Below, in pieces: positions 58,387-64,000 of a stretch of 64,000 nucleotides of DNA; the stretch's first letter is position 1; the number at the start of each line of letters is the position of its first letter. The stretch is taken from NCBI GenBank assembly GCA_905250075.1, contig CAJNOP010000216.1:207701-271700 (forward strand), read 5' to 3'. This stretch comes from Rotaria sp. Silwood1. Taxonomy: Eukaryota; Rotifera; Eurotatoria; Philodinida; Philodinidae. Under the pieces are notes generated by a model. It was not told the origin of the DNA and ran no database searches. It worked only from the letters and a program-made list of their open reading frames with translations. A program made the translations under genes and the position numbers.

Positions 58387-59676
58387 TTACAACATAGATA
58401 CATGAAGCTCATTTTGAAGTTCTTGTTGTACTAGACTGATCCAATAGCCCACGCCAAAAATAATAGTATCGTCATTGAAGTTGTACGTTGGCGAATGAAG
58501 TTCACCGGATTGGTTTCCATTTCCCATAAAGATATAAGCACCTGGTTTCTGTTCGAGCATTTCAGCAAAATCTTCTGCATTCGATGTTGGTGTTGTGTTT
58601 CCATCGACGTTTTCGGCGCTTACGAGACTTTCAGCTGCTCTAATAGCTCTTTCTGTAGCTTGAACATCATTGACAAGTGCAAGTCCTTGTCGATTGAATA
58701 TCACTTCAGCTTTGCACCCAAAACTAGTAGCAAGACCATCTGCCAACTCATTTATACGTCGTTCAATTGTATCTTGGACCTCTTTAGTAAAACTACGAAC
58801 AGTACCACCAACACGAACTTCCGATGGTAACACATTCAATGATTCGAGAAATCCACTTTGAATAGCACCGACACTTACGACAGCTGCATCGGTCGGTGCA
58901 ATGTTACGACTTATGATTGTTTGTAATGCTAAAATGAATTGTGCTAGCACCACAGTGACATCGGTGGCTAAATGTGGTGCAGCACCATGGCCACCAGTAC
59001 CTCGAAATGTAACAACCCAAGTATCGGCTGCTGCCATTAGTGGACCTGATCGAATGGCAAATTGTCCAACAGGTAAACCTACAGCATTATGTAATCCATA
59101 GATTGCATCCATTGGAAATCGGTCAAAAAGTTCATCTTTTATCATGGCAATTGCGCCATAGTGTTTTTCTTCAGCAGGTTGGAAAATAAAATAAACAGTT
59201 CCAGAAAATGAATCTCGATTCTCTGCCAGATATTTAGCTGCACCAAGTAACATTGTAGTATGACCATCGTGACCACACGCATGCATGATACCAGGAATCG
59301 TCGAAACATAAGATACGTCAGTTTTCTCAACGACTTCAAGAGCATCCATATCAGCACGCAGACCAATAGAACGATTACCTGGTTTGTTACTTTTCAATGT
59401 GCCAACTACACCTAGCTTGCCCACTCCTTCAGTGACATTTATACTCCACTGTCTAAGTTTAGCAGCAACCATAGCAGAGGTTCGTACTTCTTTCATTGCC
59501 GTCTCTGGATAAGTATGTATATCCTGACGGATGAAAGTCAGTTCAGCTTGCATCGCACGCAATCGACCAAGAAGATTGTGGCCCATTTGCTCTTGATTTT
59601 GAGTACTGGAATCTACATCTTTGAAAACAATTACTGCCGAAATGAATAAGAGCAAAGTCCAGAAAGAAGAATGCAT
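58387..59676 (-). CDS. Secreted M20-family amidohydrolase (N-acyl amino acid hydrolase type)
   Basis: Single exon. I choose the ATG at 59676 because it starts a signal peptide (MHSSFWTLLLFISAVIVF); an upstream in-frame ATG at 59769 would bury it. The product is 429 residues. Metal-site and active-site motifs appear in family order: GLRADMDAL, HACGHDGHT, QPAEE, GLHNAVGLPVG, then the dimerisation-domain motif GTGGHGAAPH and a C-terminal HSPTYNFND with the last metal-binding His. This layout fits the M20D group (IAA-amino-acid hydrolase, hippurate hydrolase, N-acyl-L-amino acid amidohydrolase): removal of an acyl group from an amino acid using a two-metal centre. The exact acyl substrate is not predictable. 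Length is normal for the group. The lack of introns and the bacterial/plant-type family suggest past transfer, with the signal peptide implying secretion or lysosomal routing in the new host. Confidence 0.93.
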   Translation of the reverse strand: MHSSFWTLLLFISAVIVFKDVDSSTQNQEQMGHNLLGRLRAMQAELTFIRQDIHTYPETAMKEVRTSAMVAAKLRQWSINVTEGVGKLGVVGTLKSNKPGNRSIGLRADMDALEVVEKTDVSYVSTIPGIMHACGHDGHTTMLLGAAKYLAENRDSFSGTVYFIFQPAEEKHYGAIAMIKDELFDRFPMDAIYGLHNAVGLPVGQFAIRSGPLMAAADTWVVTFRGTGGHGAAPHLATDVTVVLAQFILALQTIISRNIAPTDAAVVSVGAIQSGFLESLNVLPSEVRVGGTVRSFTKEVQDTIERRINELADGLATSFGCKAEVIFNRQGLALVNDVQATERAIRAAESLVSAENVDGNTTPTSNAEDFAEMLEQKPGAYIFMGNGNQSGELHSPTYNFNDDTIIFGVGYWISLVQQELQNELHVSML

Positions 59677-60750
59677 AGCTTCACAAAGTTTGATCTCGGT
59701 TATCAATGACAATATGTAGTCAAGAGAAAAGAGGATTATCGATGCAGTTCTACAAATATCATCTTTCAAACTTTGTCACGAACTTACGGCAAATATTTTT
59801 GCCCTTTCATTTCTATTGACAAAATTTAGTGAATGCTTGACAAAAGAAACATTCTTTTGTACCCATGTCTGTTCTTCAAGAATGTCCTAAAAGTACTTCG
59901 TGTTAGAATCGAAGTTTTGTTTGAGATTAGGATTCAGTTAAAAAACAAAAGACTTTTTAAACATGCTGTCATAAGTATCACTGAAATCTTCTATTATTGA
60001 ATCACTTGCTTGCATATGTGCACTGAATCGTTGAATATTTGATGAGTGTTTTTTTTACGACTTCTTTGTATATCACTTTGCTAAGGACTGAATATAATAA
60101 GAATTTTCTTATATTGTATTATCGTAAAAGTTTGTGTGCAGTAATTGTATGACTGTCAGAAGCATTGATCAGATTTTCGATGATGCCAATTATCTCATTG
60201 AAAACGTTTTGACAAGAAACTCAATTAAATAGATTTTTTGTTTGAAAAAGGGGTGTGAGGATGACTTTCTGTGAAAGGAAGACAAACCACGGCACTTTTC
60301 GCACACTCATATAGACACCTATGTCCCACGCAGTCTTTTGTACTTATTTATTTCTTTTTAGTGTGTAGAGTTTCTTGTTATTATTTGTCATGATATATGT
60401 ACAATAGAAGGATTGAATGATTCGGTCATCAGACATAAAGAACAGGAAACAAATGATATCACTTGAGACAGTTTTCTTTCTTTCCTTCGAGACCTTGCTT
60501 AACAAAAGAAAATATTGATTTTTATGTATATAGTTCTGCAACACTATGCCAACCAATATCATAGGGAGATATTGTTTAATATGACTAATATTAGATCAAC
60601 TGGAATTTCACATCAATGTTTATGAAATTCGTAATAATTCAACCAATACAACTATCAGATGGAATTGGATAATTTCATACTAATGTACTATAAAAACAAT
60701 AGTATTTACCTCTGTTCAAAGCATTTTAAAAGAATAACTATAAATTCGAT
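59677..60750. other. Non-coding interval
   Basis: AT-rich promoter-side spacer of the amidohydrolase gene with one weak foldback (60250-60318). Nothing else seen. Confidence 0.5.
60250..60318. repeat. TGTGGG-type foldback (weak)
   Basis: GGGGTGTGAGGATG on the left and GCACACTCATATAGACACC on the right with limited pairing. Degenerate member. Confidence 0.4.
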
Positions 60751-61009
60751 ATGTCAGAGAAAACTAAACTAGTAAGTAAATGAATTTTATTCATTTAGTT
60801 TATATCATTATGCTTCATTTATAGATATACTAGATATTCAGAATTTGACAGTAGTATTATTACTGCTATTGCTTTCTTCAAATGAAAATGGCGGTTCCTC
60901 AGCTTATTTTGCATGTATAACCACTTGTGCAGCTGATTGCTTAGAAGGAACAGCTCTAATTAATACTTCACTATGTTTGAGTTCTTGTAAAATGATATTA
61001 TACCATTAA
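60751..61009 (+). CDS. Candidate small cysteine-rich secreted protein
   Basis: Proposed exons 60751-60775 and 60825-61009 with a 49-base intron (GTAAAT...TTATAG); 69 residues. Exon 2 is open and encodes a hydrophobic run (LTVVLLLLLLSSNENG) followed by CITTCAADCLEG and, near the end, CLSSCK, that is five spaced cysteines (C-x3-C-x3-C-x11-C-x3-C). This looks like a signal peptide plus a small disulfide-rich mature part. Exon 1 (MSEKTKLV) is less certain: the donor is not consensus, and a different first exon is possible. No family is recognised. It has no relation to the eight-cysteine repeat of the gene at 19715-20119. Confidence 0.4.
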
Positions 61010-63305
61010 TCATTGCTTCGACACCATAATGTTCATACATGTATGAACGCTGATTTTGTTTTTATTCTATGAGATTTCTATATGTCATATAAATGGATAA
61101 ATTTATAAAAAAAGAAAAAAATTTTCTTTAATTATCTAAGGGACACAACGAATCACATCAGCAAATATAACGTGAAAGAAAACTTACAGATAATTGACAT
61201 ATGAATTGTTTTTATAATGATGAAATCAAATAAACTAGTCTCGTATTTATGAGAATGAGATATGCATAACATTCAACAAAGTAATTTCTTTCACAAGGCT
61301 AAATTATAAATCGTTATGTGAAGAAAGAACAACTACATTAAAATGGAAACAAAATATTTGGTCAGTAAATTAAAGTAATTATAAAATCAGTGAATTTAAG
61401 GATTTAGAATGTGGGTATGCGTGTATGTATTTTGAATACATACCACACCCACACTCTTTCGAAGTTTCCTAGAGTACTTATTTGGGGATACTCGAGAGAT
61501 TTCTCATTTTTCGCTTGACTTTCTGAGAGATTTAGCAATTCGACAGGTGTCTCTTGATGATTTTTGTGGAAAGAATCGTCTACGATTATGCAAGCAAAAA
61601 ATACGTTCTATACTAGTAAAACGCATCGTAAAGAAGACATTCTCGAACTGCTTATTTGTCTTTTTATTGAAAAACTACGTCTTCCAACGCTGTTTAAAAA
61701 GTGCGTTTAAAGTTTAGTGAAAACATATAAGCTGAAAAAATAACGCATTGAAACATAAATTTTTCCGTTGTTTTCCTCGTGGGCTACGTTATATTGCACT
61801 TCATCCTTAACTGAATCTTAGTCGGATATTCTCACCAAACATGCCCTATGTTATATAAATATTGCCTGTAGCAAATCTGCAGTCAACCATTGATATCAAT
61901 GGGTAGTCGCTCTCGTTATAAAGTCTACCTTTTTAAGAGATTATACTCTTGTTTTTACCATTGGTTCAAATAACATTGTGTTTCTCTCTATAAAAGTCGT
62001 GGATTATAAATAACACGTTCCTCGATTGAAAATTGAAAATACTAGTGCTACTATGAAACCAACAATAGATACGATACTCTGCGTCGATGCTTATAACGTA
62101 TTAATGTGGACAAGCAGCTGATTGCTCAATTTCAACGAAGAAAAAATGAACATCCACAAGACAGAAATTTTAGACGAAAAAAGGTTTGGCCAACAGCCTG
62201 ATATTTCGAAAATCTAATTTACGGAGAACGCAAAGCAAGAAAGATAATAGAGATTTTACAGATTTTCAGATACCAAAATCTACATTTTCCTTCTTGAGTT
62301 TTCCTTTACAATACTTCAGCATATTCTATTGGTTTTCAATGATAATCAAATATCTATTTCGAAATCTGCGTAAGAAATAAAATGTCATTATCAATATCGT
62401 TGCTCAAATTCTATATTTTCTCTTCCAAAACTTTCTCACTTACACTGAAAATACGCTTACTTGTAGCTAAAATTATCCGAATTCCCAAAAGAGATTCTTC
62501 TTCAACAGACTAATGCCATTGTTATCTTTAAACTCGAAACAACCTGAATGTTGACACTGTTAAATTCAAGACTTACACCATTTTGTTCACATTTCAATTC
62601 TACATCCTTTTACATAATAACAAATCTTTCATAGAACAAGTCTGGCTTTTCAAAACATTATTTTCCAAAGTAAAATAAAAAATATTGACCGATAGCAACT
62701 TAAAAGTATTAAATAATTTACTTTGAACATAGACATTAATGAGTAAAGGTTAACACAAATAAACTAATGTCAACAGAAAAATAGGTAATTGCAATTGTAA
62801 GTGTTTTAAATTTTGCGTTGACATGGAAAGTTTTATTTGAAATATAAATTCGACAGTTTTCTAGAGATTAAAATTCTTTATGTTATAACATATAAAGAAA
62901 CCTTTGTGATGCAAAGAAAGTAATAGAAAAAAAGGCACCAAGATGAAATGTAATTTATTCTTGAACATCTGTTATATCACAGAAAGGGAAAGTTTTTTTT
63001 ACTATAGCTTATATGTTTTAAAATGTATTATTAGTTCAAGAATGCAATACACAACGTACTTTCTCGGTATATATAATATGTTTGAAAATAAACGATGTGT
63101 ACTAATAAAACCACAATGAAGAGAAACTAGAGAGAAATTAATTACCTCCCAATATGTGTGTGCCTACAATAGTTTGTTAAATAGTGCTCTTTTTTTATGA
63201 ATGTATATGATGAATATTTATTTTTTCGAAAAAGAAAGTCAATTAATACAAAACAATATTGATTAGCTTTGGCATTGTACATAAGACGTATTCATTGTGC
63301 GCATT
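61010..63305. other. Non-coding interval
   Basis: AT-rich with one clear foldback (61411-61455). A 64-codon open frame (62186-62380) has no features. Confidence 0.5.
61411..61455. repeat. TGTGGG-type foldback with perfect inner stem
   Basis: GTGGGTATGCGTGTATGTATT and AATACATACCACACCCACAC. The inner nine bases (GTATGTATT/AATACATAC) pair perfectly around a three-base loop, with G-rich and C-rich outer arms pairing loosely. Confidence 0.75.
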
Positions 63306-63589
63306 TTACAGCCAGATACGTACTTCAGAAAAACGTCTTAATAAGCTTTCAATGTATTGTTGTTCAACAATTTGTTCTACATAATCTTGCTTGATGTTAT
63401 ATCGATAACTACTGTCTTTATTGATAATCAGTTCGACGAGTTTATCAAACTGAATTACAACTAACGAAATAAATGCAGCAAGATTTTCATTAGGATATAA
63501 ACCGATTTTCTCCATTCATAGAGAAGTGAGTCGTGGAAAAGAATTTACCAATATAGATATATCGATCAATTTCGATACATTCAATCAAA
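63306..63589 (-). pseudogene. C-terminal end of an F-box-family gene, with in-frame TGA
   Basis: After an acceptor TTTCTTTCTAG (ending at 63590) the minus strand encodes NVSKLIDISILVNSFPRLTS, then L, a TGA (63516-63518), then MEKIGLYPNENLAAFISLVV and LVELIINKDSSYRYNIKQ, ending RRFSEVRIWL and a stop. The Leu-rich 'FPRLTSL' repeat and closing 'RIWL' resemble the C-terminal part of bdelloid F-box/leucine-rich proteins. A further TGA lies close to the acceptor in the same frame. I see no F-box exon before the window end, though it could lie beyond 64000. The in-frame stops suggest a pseudogene; the alternative is a short 69-residue product from 63515. Confidence 0.45.
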
Positions 63590-64000
63590 CTAGAAAGAAA
63601 AAATACATCATTAATAATTATTTAACAAATAGGCTAGTTCATCAACACTGGTTCAATATTATCTTTGCTAGAAAATCAGAACTGTATTGTCTATAATGAT
63701 GATAGGTCGTGCAGAAATCAGGTTGTATGGAAAGCTATGAGTCTTTTAATAACATAATATTACTTCTAGAATTTTAAGATTAATCATTTCCGTTAAATAT
63801 TCACTGAATCGGAGAATCTCGAATTCCCTATTATGATATATTCAAAAACTAATTATGTATCTATGCTCTTCATTATTGCTGCCACTACTATATGAATGAC
63901 TAACTTCGCGAATTTTGGGACTTAGTGCATACCTAATTTCTATTGATGTATACTACTATTAAGTATCTTCTTAACTTCTTATAACATCACCGATCAAAAT
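63590..64000. other. Unassigned window end
   Basis: May contain the preceding intron or exon of the F-box-family fragment (minus strand), but no open exon is clear before the edge. Confidence 0.35.

Overview
The window looks like nuclear DNA of a bdelloid rotifer. It is strongly AT-rich. Introns in real genes are short (about 50-90 bases) with GT..AG ends, with one longer intron. Several genes belong to families typical of bdelloids: F-box/leucine-rich proteins, a divergent rhodopsin-like GPCR, and single-exon metabolic enzymes of bacterial or fungal look. The intergenic DNA also carries many short foldbacks built on a TGTGGG-like motif, a motif reported for bdelloid telomeres. Gene density is low, about 15 supportable genes or remnants in 64 kb. 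The species cannot be named from sequence alone; a Rotaria-like bdelloid is my best guess.

Layout. 1-4227 is non-coding. 4228-5289 is an intronless NAD(P)-dependent epimerase of unusually high GC, a strong transfer candidate. 8763-9079 is a small two-exon gene resembling protease inhibitors of the I78 type. 11730-12443 is an F-box-family pseudogene that runs into a TGTGGG foldback. 14825-15613 (minus) is a short-chain dehydrogenase interrupted by a single in-frame TGA. 19715-20119 (minus) encodes a secreted protein with two tandem eight-cysteine domains. 23181-25009 is a five-exon cytochrome P450 crossed by a 100-N assembly gap. 25941-26306 (minus) is an unknown small protein. 29834-30628 (minus) is a four-exon secreted Tyr/Pro/Gly-rich protein with a polybasic site.

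30798-38651 is a 7.9-kb non-coding block built from a degenerate ~60-bp repeat rich in AGTACT palindromes. It contains a 1,017-bp palindromic foldback (458-bp arms, flanked by ATAC), a 237-bp tandem duplication and a 2,459-bp hAT-like non-autonomous element (8-bp target duplication GGTGTCAA).

39263-40363 is the most remarkable object. It is a miniature LTR retrotransposon (TRIM) of 512 bp before a later insertion, with two identical 197-bp LTRs, a primer-binding site, a polypurine tract and an AATAC target duplication. Each LTR contains a tRNA-like pol III unit (A box, B box, T5 terminator) preceded by a hairpin. LTR1 has been hit by a 581-bp GC-rich hAT MITE with perfect 19-bp TIRs and an 8-bp duplication.

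41505-43784 is a two-exon F-box gene. 47139-52713 holds three small genes of one apparent paralogous family. 54381-55448 (minus) is a GPCR. 58387-59676 (minus) is a secreted M20-type amidohydrolase. 60751-61009 is a candidate small cysteine-rich secreted protein. 63306-63589 (minus) is a broken F-box-family end. The genes do not form a pathway. The window reads as scattered single genes among mobile and foldback DNA.
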